Of a DNA stretch of 64,000 nucleotides, positions 8,580-17,449 are shown one piece after another (position 1 is the stretch's first letter; each line of letters begins with the position of its first letter). The notes under the pieces were generated by a model that saw only the letters and a program-made list of their open reading frames with translations, was not told the origin of the DNA and made no database searches. The stretch lies in the NCBI GenBank assembly GCA_026014805.1, contig JAOZHR010000031.1:1-64000 (forward strand), in the 5' to 3' direction. A program made the position numbers and the translations under genes. This stretch comes from Candidatus Bathyarchaeota archaeon. GTDB taxonomy: Archaea; Thermoproteota; Bathyarchaeia; Bathyarchaeales; SOJC01.

Positions 8580-9356
8580 TTAGAGTGCTTTGCGAGCATA
8601 CGTTACATAGCCTGTATGCCCAGTCATGAACGTCTGCGGTCGAGTTTTTCCCCGCGCTACTTGCATTCCACGCATTATACATTCAAATGTGCCTATGTCA
8701 ACAAACCCGTTTTCCTTCAGGGCTTCAACGGTCTTTACGATTTGGTCGATTGTAGGACTGAAGGATACAACGTTTCCACTGCCTTTCAGTGCTGAATAAG
8801 CATGGAGTATCACAAGCCACGGAGTTGCCAAATCCAAAACAACTGCATCAACATCTTTTTCATCGATGCCTAATGTTATGTCTTTGTTTTTGAGCTCGAC
8901 ATACTTTTCGACTTGGGCTTTTTTCAGGTTTTTAAGGGCGACTTCTTGAAATTCTGGTCGAATATCGTAGCTGTAGACTCGTCCTCGTGGCTTAATGTAG
9001 AAAGCTAGAGCGGTAGTTAAAGCACCTGCACCTGTGCCTGCCTCAATGACGCGGTTTCCAGGGCCTATTCCACCAAACATGACTATCAAGGATATGTCTT
9101 TGGGGTATATTATCTGAGTTTTTCGCTGAGCTTTGAAAATGAAGTCGCGAAGAGCTGGTTTTAGAGCTACAAATTCTATGTTTAAGCTACTAAGCAGCTG
9201 TGTACCGTATTTTTTGCCAATTAAATTGTCGAACTGAATATAGCCTTTGTGTGTGTGGAAACTCTTGCCTTTTTCTGCTTTGACCAAGTAGGAGCGTTTT
9301 TTGTTAAGGTATAGGAGAATGTTATCGCCATTTCGAATAATTTGACGCCTAGGCAT
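8580..9356 (-). CDS. trmI: tRNA (adenine-N1)-methyltransferase TrmI
   Basis: A SAM-dependent enzyme that makes m1A at tRNA position 57/58 in the T-loop. 258 aa, normal for the archaeal type. The N-terminal beta domain (to about residue 75) is followed by YPKDISLIVMFGGIGPGNRV, the SAM loop VIEAGTGAGALT, YSYDIRPEFQEVALKNL and the VVLDLATPW active-site strand. The C-terminal RPQTFMTGHTGYVTYARK is also typical. It converges with the upstream membrane-protein gene. Confidence 0.93.
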   Translation of the reverse strand: MPRRQIIRNGDNILLYLNKKRSYLVKAEKGKSFHTHKGYIQFDNLIGKKYGTQLLSSLNIEFVALKPALRDFIFKAQRKTQIIYPKDISLIVMFGGIGPGNRVIEAGTGAGALTTALAFYIKPRGRVYSYDIRPEFQEVALKNLKKAQVEKYVELKNKDITLGIDEKDVDAVVLDLATPWLVILHAYSALKGSGNVVSFSPTIDQIVKTVEALKENGFVDIGTFECIMRGMQVARGKTRPQTFMTGHTGYVTYARKAL

Positions 9357-9448
9357 GCTAGTCTTATTGTAGAGAGAAACTTTAAAAGAATACGGCTCTT
9401 CAACTAAAGAGATCTAATTTGTGAGATTTTCATTATTTTAGACTTGTA

Positions 9449-10309
9449 TCAAGCCGTTTTCTTTGTAACATCTGATTTAACGATTCTGACGACAGCTATT
9501 GCGACGAAAACAATAGTGTAGACTGCGATAAGGGATCCTGCTAAAAGAGTCTGTGTCTCTCCTGCGGAGACAAAGGTGCCCCCAAACAAAGGGACACTTA
9601 TGTTAAGCTCTCTAATCACAAAGTTAGGAAAGTTTGATACGCACCAGTCTGGAAGCCACTTACTAGCCTCTAGGTAAAGCTCTTCTCCCGTGATCATGTG
9701 TACCCCTGTTAGAATACCACTTATAACACTTGAAGCTATGAAAACGCCAACAGTAGAAAGCAGAGCAAGCATTGTTCTCCTAAGAGCTTCGCTAAACATA
9801 AAGGCTAACGACAAGAAAACCAGATTGGAGTAAACCAACGCTAGGTAAACATGTGGAACAAACTGAAGACTATCTTGAGGGCTGAAAAATATAACGGATA
9901 AGATTACCCCAAGAACTGTTGTCAAAGCCATTACAAAACTAAAAAGCGACAATCCACCAAGATACTTTCCAGCTATATACTCCATTCTTGTAATCGGTTT
10001 GGATAATAGTATGTCGGCCGTCCCCTGTTCGTATTCTTCAGACATCGACCCGCCAGCAACCATAATAGCAATAAGCACTGAAAAGAACCCTTGAGGAGCT
10101 AATACTTCCAAAGTCCACATTAAAGGCTTAATTTGCTCCAACCATACCTCTAAACCAAGAGGGGGATTAGTAAAAAGATGATTGAACACTACAAAAATGA
10201 TTATTTGGACAGCAAACACCAAAATAACTAGCGCAAGGAACTTTTTTTTGGCTAGGGCTCTCTTCCATTCGTAACCAATGATTACAGTAACTCTTCTAAG
10301 AGCATTCAT
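9449..10309 (-). CDS. ABC-2 type exporter permease
   Basis: 286 aa with six predicted membrane helices and the ABC-2 hallmark MSEEYEQGTADILLSKPITRMEYIAGK between helices 2 and 3. It pairs with the ATPase gene immediately upstream on the same strand (1-nt gap), so both make one efflux complex. The substrate is not indicated. Confidence 0.88.
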   Translation of the reverse strand: MNALRRVTVIIGYEWKRALAKKKFLALVILVFAVQIIIFVVFNHLFTNPPLGLEVWLEQIKPLMWTLEVLAPQGFFSVLIAIMVAGGSMSEEYEQGTADILLSKPITRMEYIAGKYLGGLSLFSFVMALTTVLGVILSVIFFSPQDSLQFVPHVYLALVYSNLVFLSLAFMFSEALRRTMLALLSTVGVFIASSVISGILTGVHMITGEELYLEASKWLPDWCVSNFPNFVIRELNISVPLFGGTFVSAGETQTLLAGSLIAVYTIVFVAIAVVRIVKSDVTKKTA

Positions 10310-10310
10310 G

Positions 10311-11345
10311 TTATTGACCTCCCCTCAGAGCGCGTAGGTAAGCGTCTTCTAACGTTATCTTGCCCAGGTTAAGACTTAGTAACACGCCTTTTCGTTTGAA
10401 GATTTCTGAGGAAATTTCGCCTCTCAAGTCCTTCTTCTCCTTCAGTTCTATCCTTAGCTTATTTCCCTCCACCTTAACTCCTTCAACGTAATCTAGCTTT
10501 TCAAGATTTGAGACTACCGTTTTCGTTACCTTTTCCAGTTCTGCTTCAACAACCCATCTCTGGGTAAAAGCCTCCAACACCTGTTCCATTGGGCCTGTGA
10601 AGACCATTCTCCCCTTATTTATCATTCCCACATGAGTACAGATGCGTTGAACCTCGTCTAGGAGATGTGAGGATATGAAGATAGTTTTACCTTGTTTTGA
10701 AAAGGTTGTAAAGAGATCTCTGAAGTGAGCTGTGGCTTCTGGGTCCATACCAATCGTAGGCTCATCCATGATGAGAACCACGGGATCATTGATGAGGGCC
10801 AAAGCCATAGAGAGTCTCTGAACCATTCCTTTACTATACTTTCCAACCTTCTTGCTGCCCCACTCTTTTAAGCCAACCAAGTCAAGAAGTTGCTTAACCC
10901 TCTTCTTCCTCGCCATTCCATCTAACCCAAACATCTTTCCCATGATGTCCAGTAGTTGCTCTCCAGTGAAGAAAGCCTGCAAGGTTGGCAGTTCCGGAGC
11001 ATATCCAAGACTTTGGAGGGCTTGAACTGGATCTTCAGACGGGTTGACACCGTTTATTTTGGCTTCACCTTGATCTGGCTTTAGAAGGCCAAGCATGGTT
11101 CTTATGGTTGTAGTTTTGCCCGCTCCATTTGGACCTAGATAGCCATATATCCACCCTTTTTCCACTGTAAAGGAGACAGAATCTAACGCTTTGAAATCTC
11201 CGTAGAACTTTGTGAGATCTGAAACTGCTATGACTGATTGGGGCAAGGCTGTCACCAAGCTGTGAAACAGTTTATCTGATGTTCTTAATAAACTTGAAAA
11301 TGGAAACTCTGTATTTTGGCAGACTTTGATTCTGGACTTTGACAC
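10311..11345 (-). CDS. ABC-2 type exporter ATP-binding protein
   Basis: A CcmA/DrrA-type ATPase. Walker A GYLGPNGAGKTTTIRTMLGL, Q-loop region near YAPELPTLQAF, signature YSKGMVQRLSMALALINDP, Walker B VLIMDEPTIGMDPEA and the switch His in ISSHLLDEVQ are all intact, followed by a C-terminal regulatory domain of about 110 aa. The first about 38 residues before VIAVSDLTKFYG are unusual for the family, so the true start may be an internal TTG or GTG near 11230-11250. It is an operon partner of the permease gene that follows. Confidence 0.88.
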   Translation of the reverse strand: MSKSRIKVCQNTEFPFSSLLRTSDKLFHSLVTALPQSVIAVSDLTKFYGDFKALDSVSFTVEKGWIYGYLGPNGAGKTTTIRTMLGLLKPDQGEAKINGVNPSEDPVQALQSLGYAPELPTLQAFFTGEQLLDIMGKMFGLDGMARKKRVKQLLDLVGLKEWGSKKVGKYSKGMVQRLSMALALINDPVVLIMDEPTIGMDPEATAHFRDLFTTFSKQGKTIFISSHLLDEVQRICTHVGMINKGRMVFTGPMEQVLEAFTQRWVVEAELEKVTKTVVSNLEKLDYVEGVKVEGNKLRIELKEKKDLRGEISSEIFKRKGVLLSLNLGKITLEDAYLRALRGGQ

Positions 11346-11390
11346 ACTAGAGAAAACTTACCTTGCTATTCCTGCTTTTTGCCACGAAAA

Positions 11391-11401
11391 GAAATATAAA
11401 C
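11391..11401 (+). promoter_or_regulatory. BRE/TATA promoter of the ribosomal-protein operon
   Basis: CGAAAA followed by GAAATATAAAC ends 39 nt before the uL22 ATG. This fits an archaeal BRE and TATA pair with a short leader. The ABC exporter is transcribed divergently to its left. Confidence 0.5.
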
Positions 11402-11439
11402 TACATTGATGCTGTTGAACTGCACAGCTGGAAGAAAGC

Positions 11440-11925
11440 ATGCCAAAATTCGGATACTCAATCACAGAATTCGATACTGAAGGAACTGTTAAAGCCAGTG
11501 GACGGGAGCTTAGAATATCCCCTAAACACGCAAGAGAAGTGTGCAATACAATCAAAGGCATGCGTGTGGATAAAGCAAAACGATATCTAAGGCAAGTTAT
11601 GGTAAAAAAACAACCTGTCCCCTTCCGCAGATTCGTGAAAAAGCTGGGCCATAGACATGGAATGCAAAAAGCCATGGTCGGAAAGTATCCGATTAAGGCA
11701 GCAACAAAAATCTTGAAAGTTCTTGAAAGCGCAGAAGGTAATGCTGATTTCAAAGGCCTTGACGTTGAACGCCTTCGCATAATCCACGCATCAGCCTACC
11801 CTGGAATGAAAGTTAAACGCGCTATACCAAGAGCATTTGGGCTCTCAAGCCCGAAAAACAGAACGCTTACACACATCGAAATTGTTCTAGAAGAAATAGA
11901 AGAGAAAACAGAGGGAGTTGCTTAA
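11440..11925 (+). CDS. rpl22: 50S ribosomal protein uL22
   Basis: 161 aa, normal for archaeal L22. Typical stretches are RELRISPKHAREVCNTIKGM, the KKQPVPFRRFVKKLGHR loop that reaches the exit tunnel, and SPKNRTLTHIEIVLEE at the end. It is the first gene of the operon here; the usual preceding block (uL3, uL4, uL23, uL2, uS19) is absent from this side. It overlaps the uS3 start by 1 nt. Confidence 0.97.
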   Translation: MPKFGYSITEFDTEGTVKASGRELRISPKHAREVCNTIKGMRVDKAKRYLRQVMVKKQPVPFRRFVKKLGHRHGMQKAMVGKYPIKAATKILKVLESAEGNADFKGLDVERLRIIHASAYPGMKVKRAIPRAFGLSSPKNRTLTHIEIVLEEIEEKTEGVA

Positions 11926-12614
11926 TGTCTGTAGTTAAACATTTTATCGAAGAATCCATAAAAAAGACAGAAATCGACGAATTTTTGCAGAAAAAACTTG
12001 AACGGGCAGGTTATGGCGGCGTAGACATCGCAAAGACGCCGCTAGGAACACACATAGTGATCTACGCTATGCGCCCCGGCGTCGTCATCGGTCGAGGGGG
12101 AGAAACCATAAAGGACCTCGCAAGCGATTTGGAGAAGTTCGAACTTCCTAATCCCCAAATTTCTGTAGCGGAAATTGAAATCCCCGAACTCAATGCATAT
12201 GTTATCGCTTCACGTATTGCTTCGGGGTTAAGAAGAGGTGTTCACTATAGAAGATCAGGATATTGGGCGCTTAAGCAAATTATGGATGCTGGAGCATTAG
12301 GAGTTGAAATTACTATTAGCGGGAAATTGCGGGGTCAAAGGTCAAAATATGAAAAATTTCGCGCTGGATACTTGCCGAAGAGTGGAGAACCACCATTAGT
12401 ATACACGAGAAAAGCAGAGATGCATGTCCAGTTAAAACCAGGCATTCTTGGAGTAAAAGTACGCATAATGCCTCCCGACGCCAAGTTCCCAGACAAAATA
12501 ATCATACTTCCTCAAGAAGTAAAAGAGGAGACAGCTGAAGCACTTGAAGCAGAAACACCTGTAGAAGCCGAAACACCAATGACGGAAAAAGAGGAAGAGG
12601 AGGCAACCGAATAA
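11925..12614 (+). CDS. rps3: 30S ribosomal protein uS3
   Basis: 229 aa. The KH domain carries the GxxG loop (VVIGRGGETIKDL, near residues 46-58) that contacts mRNA at the entry channel. The C-terminal half holds SGKLRGQRSKYEKFRAGY. The last about 30 residues are an acidic low-complexity tail rich in Glu, Ala and Thr that goes beyond the conserved core. ATG start directly coupled to uL22. Confidence 0.97.
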   Translation: MSVVKHFIEESIKKTEIDEFLQKKLERAGYGGVDIAKTPLGTHIVIYAMRPGVVIGRGGETIKDLASDLEKFELPNPQISVAEIEIPELNAYVIASRIASGLRRGVHYRRSGYWALKQIMDAGALGVEITISGKLRGQRSKYEKFRAGYLPKSGEPPLVYTRKAEMHVQLKPGILGVKVRIMPPDAKFPDKIIILPQEVKEETAEALEAETPVEAETPMTEKEEEEATE

Positions 12615-12617
12615 AAA

Positions 12618-12845
12618 ATGCCCATAATTCGACTCAAAGACATCCGAGACATATCTTCCGAAGAACGGAGAAAAAAAGTTACAGAATTACGAACCGAACT
12701 TGTACGACTAAGAACAATGACGAAGGCAGGGGGTTCTATAGAAAACACCGCACGTATAAGAGAACTTCGCAAAGCCGTCGCTCGCATCCTCACCGTAGAA
12801 CACGAAGCAAAACTTGCAGAGGCAAAAGAGGCGAAAAAACAATGA
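12618..12845 (+). CDS. rpl29: 50S ribosomal protein uL29
   Basis: 75 aa, a two-helix protein near the exit tunnel. It shows the typical DIRDISSEERRKKVTELRTE start and the IRELRKAVARILTV C-terminal helix. It overlaps the RNase P subunit gene by 4 nt (ATGA), indicating coupled translation. Confidence 0.95.
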   Translation: MPIIRLKDIRDISSEERRKKVTELRTELVRLRTMTKAGGSIENTARIRELRKAVARILTVEHEAKLAEAKEAKKQ

Positions 12846-13123
12846 AAGTCACACCTGCGATAATTCAGCATGAGTTTATCGGTCTCAAAGCAAAAATCGC
12901 AAAAGCCTCCAACCCCAGTCACATAGGTATCGCTGGTACAATTGTTAACGAAACACGAAACACGTTTGTAATACTGCAGGACAACAAAAGGAAAACCATA
13001 GCAAAAAGCCAAGCAGTTTTCCATTTCACTCTGCCAGATTCCACAATCGTGGAGATTGATGGGCAGATTCTGGTGGGAAGACCTGAAGAGCGCTTGAAAA
13101 AGCGAATTAGGAGGATCTGGTAG
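12842..13123 (+). CDS. rnp1: Ribonuclease P protein component 1 (Rpp29/Pop4 family)
   Basis: 93 aa. It binds the specificity domain of RNase P RNA and helps 5' maturation of tRNA. It has an Sm-like barrel with HEFIGLKAKIAKASNPSHIGIAG, VNETRNTFVI and the basic IDGQILVGRPEERLKKRIRR end. In many archaea an SUI1/eIF1-like gene stands between uL29 and rnp1; here it is missing and the two genes overlap. Confidence 0.93.
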   Translation: MKVTPAIIQHEFIGLKAKIAKASNPSHIGIAGTIVNETRNTFVILQDNKRKTIAKSQAVFHFTLPDSTIVEIDGQILVGRPEERLKKRIRRIW

Positions 13124-13127
13124 AAGA

Positions 13128-13445
13128 ATGGCATTCTCTTTGAAGAAACCTAAAAAATCATGCACTGACCCTAGTTGTCCCTTTCATGGGAGCCTATCTG
13201 TTAGGGGGCGTTCTTTGGATGGCTTGGTTATTAGTGCAAAAATGGATAAAACTGCTATAATTCGACGTAACTATCTTCATTATTTTCCTAAATTTAAACG
13301 ATACGAGAGAAGACACAGCCACATACCTGCTCACAACCCACCCTGCCTTAATGCGAAAGAAGGCGACAGAGTGAAAATCTCCGAGTGCCGTCCCATAAGC
13401 AAGACTGTTGCCTTCGTGATAGTTGAAAAACTGGAGGAAAAATAG
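13128..13445 (+). CDS. rps17: 30S ribosomal protein uS17
   Basis: 105 aa with the OB-fold core RGRSLDGLVISAKMDKTAI and KYERRHSHIPAHNPPC. It carries an archaeal N-terminal extension with C-x4-C-x2-H (CTDPSCPFH). Follows rnp1 by 4 nt. Confidence 0.96.
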   Translation: MAFSLKKPKKSCTDPSCPFHGSLSVRGRSLDGLVISAKMDKTAIIRRNYLHYFPKFKRYERRHSHIPAHNPPCLNAKEGDRVKISECRPISKTVAFVIVEKLEEK

Positions 13446-13886
13446 TTGGCGGCAAGAGCGAGACCACGAGCGTTATTCGCAAGGGCAATGCTTGGGCAAA
13501 AACCGAAAGTCACAAGGGGCGTCCAATGCGGCACCATGTTGAAATGCGCCGATAACACCGGCGCTAGAAAACTCAAACTTATCCAAGTCATCGGATACAA
13601 AGGACGGCTAAGGCGTGTTCCAGCAGCTGGTGTAGGCGATTTGATAATGACCTCTGTACGGAAAGGGTTGCCAGACATGCGAAAAAAACTTTTCCGAGCA
13701 GTCGTTGTGCGACAGAGAATGCCCTTCCGTCGTGCAGAAGGTATCTGGGTTCAGTTTGAGGACAACGCGGCAGTCATAATGACCACTGAAGGAGAAATGA
13801 AAGGTTCCGAGATTAGAGGTCCAGTGGCGAGAGAAGCAGCAGAGCGATGGCCTAGAATAGCGAGCGCTGCAAGCATAATAGTGTAG
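13446..13886 (+). CDS. rpl14: 50S ribosomal protein uL14
   Basis: 146 aa from a TTG start abutting the uS17 stop. The core [32 protein letters not shown] and the C-terminal [19 protein letters not shown] are typical of archaeal uL14. The basic N-terminal extension of about 20 aa is slightly longer than usual. Confidence 0.96.
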   Translation: MAARARPRALFARAMLGQKPKVTRGVQCGTMLKCADNTGARKLKLIQVIGYKGRLRRVPAAGVGDLIMTSVRKGLPDMRKKLFRAVVVRQRMPFRRAEGIWVQFEDNAAVIMTTEGEMKGSEIRGPVAREAAERWPRIASAASIIV

Positions 13887-14477
13887 GTGAACGCCATGCA
13901 AATTACAAAACCAGGAACACAACGCAAAAAATTGTTTCAAGCTCCTGCTCATCTGCGCTATAAACATTTTTCCGCGGCTTTATCGCCTGATTTGAAGAAG
14001 AAGCATGGAGCAAACGCCATTCCTGTGAAAGTAGGCGATACGGTTCGATTAATGAGAGGCGATCGCAAAGGATTTGAAGGTAAAATCATCAGAGTTGACC
14101 GTGGAAAATACAGAATTTTCGTTGAAGGCGTCACGCGGGAAAAAGTAGATGGAACGTCAATACAGATTCCAATTCATCCATCAAAAACAATGATTATCAG
14201 TCTTGATATGACTGACAAATGGCGCAGAAAGGCGTTAAATCGGAAAGGTGTACTTCTAGAAAAAGAAAGACATCCTCCAGCTGAAGCTGTTGAGGAAAGG
14301 GAAGAAATCAAAGAAAAACCAAAGCCGAAAGAAGTGGCAAAGAAGCCTAAGAGAAAGGAGAAGAAGAAAAAAGAACCAGCAAAGCCTGCGTCAAAGACAG
14401 TGAAGAAAGCTAGAAAAACCGCGAAACCAAGACGGAAAAGAACAAAAAAAGCCAAAGTTGAAGGGAGAAGTGAATAG
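13887..14477 (+). CDS. rpl24: 50S ribosomal protein uL24 with long basic tail
   Basis: 196 aa from a GTG (an ATG three codons later is possible). Residues 1-120 are the normal archaeal protein: KKLFQAPAHLRYKHFSAALS, then the KOW motif DTVRLMRGDRKGFEGKI. The last about 70 residues are a Lys/Arg/Pro/Ala low-complexity tail not present in most relatives; it probably binds rRNA. Immediately followed by eS4. Confidence 0.95.
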   Translation: MNAMQITKPGTQRKKLFQAPAHLRYKHFSAALSPDLKKKHGANAIPVKVGDTVRLMRGDRKGFEGKIIRVDRGKYRIFVEGVTREKVDGTSIQIPIHPSKTMIISLDMTDKWRRKALNRKGVLLEKERHPPAEAVEEREEIKEKPKPKEVAKKPKRKEKKKKEPAKPASKTVKKARKTAKPRRKRTKKAKVEGRSE

Positions 14478-14478
14478 T

Positions 14479-15237
14479 TTGAGAAAGAAAGGTGGAAGCA
14501 GACACCTGAAAAGAAAGCCAGCGCCAAGATTCTGGCCAATCCACCGCAAAGAATACGTCTGGACTGTAAAACCAAAACCTGGTCCTCACTCACTAGCGCA
14601 TAGCCTACCATTAACAATAATTATGAGAGACATTTTGGGGTTTGCAAAAACGCGGAAAGAAGCGAAAACTATTATTTCAAAAGGAAAGGTGCTTGTTGAC
14701 GGAAAAACTCGCAGAGAAGAAGCGTTTCCTGTGGGTTTGATGGATGTCATTTCTATTCCTGACGCAGAGGTAACTTATCGAATTTTGTCGCATAGAAAGG
14801 GACTCATTTTGCACCCTATAGAAAAAGATGAAGCTACATTCAAGCTTTGTCGAATAGAAAACAAGACGGTTGTTTACCATGGCCATATTCAACTTAACCT
14901 TCACGATGGCGCTAACAAATTAGTACAAGTTGCAGACCCTAAGAACCCTGAAGAAGATGTCTACCAGACCCTCAATGTCATCAAAGTCGCCATCCCTGAC
15001 GGCGAGATAATCGGACAAATAAAACTGGCGAAAAACGCAACTGCATTAATCATTGGAGGAAAGAACATGGGAGTCTATGGAAAAATCGTAGACATTGAAG
15101 AAGCTAAAGCGAAAGAACGTCGCTCACTGTTGACGACAATAGAGGATGCCGCTGGGAAACGTTTCCAGACAACTCTAGATTTCATTTTCGCTACAGGTGA
15201 AGGTGAACACTCCATATCGTTGCCCGAGGTGAGATAG
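14479..15237 (+). CDS. rps4e: 30S ribosomal protein eS4
   Basis: About 252 aa. I choose a TTG at 14479 because GGGAGAAG lies 9 nt upstream and the conserved KKGGSRHLKRKPAPRFWPIH begins there; an earlier TTG at 14458 would overlap uL24. It has an S4 RNA-binding region (TRKEAKTIISKGKVLVDGK) and a central KOW-like part (HDGANKLVQV). Archaeal-eukaryal specific. Confidence 0.95.
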   Translation: MRKKGGSRHLKRKPAPRFWPIHRKEYVWTVKPKPGPHSLAHSLPLTIIMRDILGFAKTRKEAKTIISKGKVLVDGKTRREEAFPVGLMDVISIPDAEVTYRILSHRKGLILHPIEKDEATFKLCRIENKTVVYHGHIQLNLHDGANKLVQVADPKNPEEDVYQTLNVIKVAIPDGEIIGQIKLAKNATALIIGGKNMGVYGKIVDIEEAKAKERRSLLTTIEDAAGKRFQTTLDFIFATGEGEHSISLPEVR

Positions 15238-15780
15238 TTGTCGGAAGAAGAGGAAATCCGAAAAAAATGGCGAGAAATTCCTATGCTTAAGCCGAAAATC
15301 CGGAAGGTAACCATTAACATGGCTGTGGGACAGTCAGGGGAGCCCCTTGAAAAAGCTGTGCAGGTTCTCGAACAACTGACAGGCCGAAAACCTGTAAAGA
15401 GGAAAGCCAAGCAAACCATAAGAGATTTTGGAATAAGAAAGGGTGAACCAATCTCCTGCGTTGTAACACTTCGAAAAGAAAAAGCCATAGAATTCCTCAC
15501 CAAAACACTTCAAGCTGTTGACAATAAAATACCAAAGAAACGTTTCGACAAAAATGGCAACTTTTCCTTCGGGATAAGAGAACATATTGAAATTCCAGGC
15601 ACAAAATACACGCCAGAGCTTGGAATCTTCGGGATGGATATCTCGGTTACTCTCGGTCGTGCTGGCTATCGCGTCAAAGAACGAAGACGAACTAGATCAA
15701 CGATCGGCACAAATCATTTGTTAACCCCTGAAGAGGCAATGGTATTCATCAAAGATACTTTAGCGGTTGAGATGACCTGA
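15238..15780 (+). CDS. rpl5: 50S ribosomal protein uL5
   Basis: 180 aa from a TTG adjoining the eS4 stop. It contains the 5S rRNA-binding core: KVTINMAVGQSGEPLEKAV, LTGRKPVKRKAKQTIRDFGI, GNFSFGIREHIEIPG and GIFGMDISVTL. Confidence 0.96.
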   Translation: MSEEEEIRKKWREIPMLKPKIRKVTINMAVGQSGEPLEKAVQVLEQLTGRKPVKRKAKQTIRDFGIRKGEPISCVVTLRKEKAIEFLTKTLQAVDNKIPKKRFDKNGNFSFGIREHIEIPGTKYTPELGIFGMDISVTLGRAGYRVKERRRTRSTIGTNHLLTPEEAMVFIKDTLAVEMT

Positions 15781-15791
15781 GGTGTAGCTGA

Positions 15792-15956
15792 ATGGGAAAA
15801 CAGAGACCTAAGAAAGAACGAAAATTCGGTAAGGGCAGCAGACCTTGTAGAAGATGTGGCTCTTACGGCCCAATAATCCGGCGTTACAATTTATATATAT
15901 GCCGGCAATGCTTTAGGGAGATAGCCCGAAAACTTGGGTTTAAAAAATACGAATAA
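15792..15956 (+). CDS. rps14: 30S ribosomal protein uS14 (zinc form)
   Basis: 54 aa, beginning with an ATG 12 nt after uL5. It reads [19 protein letters not shown] and on. Four cysteines in C-x2-C (CRRC) and C-x2-C (CRQC) hold a zinc ion. The ending [10 protein letters not shown] is typical of archaeal uS14. It is easily missed because of its size. Confidence 0.95.
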   Translation: MGKQRPKKERKFGKGSRPCRRCGSYGPIIRRYNLYICRQCFREIARKLGFKKYE

Positions 15957-15970
15957 GGAAGCGGAAGATA

Positions 15971-16357
15971 GTGGCGGATACAATCGCGAATGGCATGACC
16001 ACATTGATAAACAACGAGATGCGCCTAAAGCGAGAATGTATAATCAGTCCAGCCTCTAAACTGCTTGGCAGAGTCCTAAGAGTTATGCAACTAGGTGGAT
16101 ACATCGGCGAGTTTGAATTCATAGATGATGGCATGACAGGAAAGTTCAAGATACAACTTCTCGGAAGAATAAACAAATGCGGCGCAATCAGGCCTCGCTT
16201 TCCAGTACGAGCAGACGAATTTGAGAAATGGGAAAGAAGCTTTCTTCCTTCAAAGGATATAGGTATCCTTGTCGTATCCACTCCCAGAGGTGTGACTTCT
16301 CACAAAACAGCAAAAGAGGAAAAAATAGGGGGCCGTCTATTAGCCTTCGTCTATTAG
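15971..16357 (+). CDS. rps8: 30S ribosomal protein uS8
   Basis: 128 aa from a GTG. ADTIANGMTTLINNEMR opens the protein and LVVSTPRGVTSHKTAKEEKI, the rRNA-binding C-terminal motif, closes it. Position between uS14 and uL6 is canonical. Confidence 0.97.
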   Translation: MADTIANGMTTLINNEMRLKRECIISPASKLLGRVLRVMQLGGYIGEFEFIDDGMTGKFKIQLLGRINKCGAIRPRFPVRADEFEKWERSFLPSKDIGILVVSTPRGVTSHKTAKEEKIGGRLLAFVY

Positions 16358-16373
16358 GAGAAAAAGAAGGAAA

Positions 16374-16922
16374 ATGCGCTTATTGGAAGTCGAAAAAACT
16401 GTTGAAGTCCCCGAAGGCGTGGACGTCAAAATAGATGGCAGAGCAGTAACCATATCAGGAGAGAAGGGAACGTTAACCAGAGATTTCTCTCACGCACCTC
16501 TATCTATTCAAAAGGAAGAAAAACTGATAAAAATTCGAACAGATTGGCCTCGCAAAAAAGAGGCTGCAACAGTTGCAACTATAAGTTCTCACATTCAAAA
16601 TATGATAACGGGAGTAACTAAGGGATTCACATACAAATTAAAAATCGTTTTTTCTCACTTTCCAATATCCGTCAAAGTCGAACAAAAGAAAGTTCTAATA
16701 GAGAACTTTACGGGCGAACGCAGTCCACGCACAGCAAAAATAGTGGGGGACACAGCAGTTTCAGTTAAATCCGACGACGTAATTGTTCAGGGAATCAACT
16801 TGGAAGACGTAAGCCAGACAGCAGCAAACATCGAACAAGGAACAAGAGTCAAAAGAAAAGATCCGCGTGTGTTTCTCGATGGCATATACGTGTATGAGCG
16901 TCTCAAGGGGACAGAAACTTGA
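16374..16922 (+). CDS. rpl6: 50S ribosomal protein uL6
   Basis: 182 aa with two repeated L6 domains: PEGVDVKIDGRAVTISGEKG and the second half ending at DPRVFLDGIYVYE. MITGVTKGFTYKLKIVFSHF is the family's central segment. It overlaps the eL32 start by 4 nt. Confidence 0.97.
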   Translation: MRLLEVEKTVEVPEGVDVKIDGRAVTISGEKGTLTRDFSHAPLSIQKEEKLIKIRTDWPRKKEAATVATISSHIQNMITGVTKGFTYKLKIVFSHFPISVKVEQKKVLIENFTGERSPRTAKIVGDTAVSVKSDDVIVQGINLEDVSQTAANIEQGTRVKRKDPRVFLDGIYVYERLKGTET

Positions 16923-17449
16923 TCAAAAGACCAAGGCAAGAGAAGGCTGCTGCTGAACAAGCAGTAAAGTTGCGGAAGGCCGTGAAGGCGAGAAAGCCCA
17001 AGTTTAGACGCCACGAAAGCTGGCGTTACAAACGCTTGAAGGAAAGCTGGAGAAAACCCCGCGGATTAGACAATAAGATGCGACTTAAAGCAAAAGGTTG
17101 GCCCAAGGCCGTAAATGTTGGCTATCGTGGACCGCGAATTGCTAGAGGACTACACCCGTCAGGATACGAGGAAGTACTAATTCACACACTAGATGAAATA
17201 GTAGAGGTGGACCCTAAAACTCAAGCCATACGAATCGCTCACACTGTAGGAACTAGAAAACGAATTCAAATTGCGTTACAGGCAAGAGAAAGAGAAATTC
17301 ATGTTTTGAATCCACTTGTCAAAAGGGAAATTGAAGAAGAGTTGCTTGAAGAAACGATTTCAGAACCTCAAGAGACTAAGGTAAAACCAGAAAAGAAAAC
17401 GAAACATTCCAAACGCTCCAAACGGAGGAAAGGAAGTGATAACAAATGA
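16919..17449 (+). CDS. rpl32e: 50S ribosomal protein eL32
   Basis: 176 aa from a TTG overlapping the uL6 stop. The core is KPKFRRHESWRYKRLKESWR, GLDNKMRLKAKGWPKAVNVG and GYRGPRIARGLHPSG. The C-terminal about 25 residues are a Lys/Arg/Ser tail. It overlaps eL19 by 4 nt. Confidence 0.95.
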   Translation: MIKRPRQEKAAAEQAVKLRKAVKARKPKFRRHESWRYKRLKESWRKPRGLDNKMRLKAKGWPKAVNVGYRGPRIARGLHPSGYEEVLIHTLDEIVEVDPKTQAIRIAHTVGTRKRIQIALQAREREIHVLNPLVKREIEEELLEETISEPQETKVKPEKKTKHSKRSKRRKGSDNK

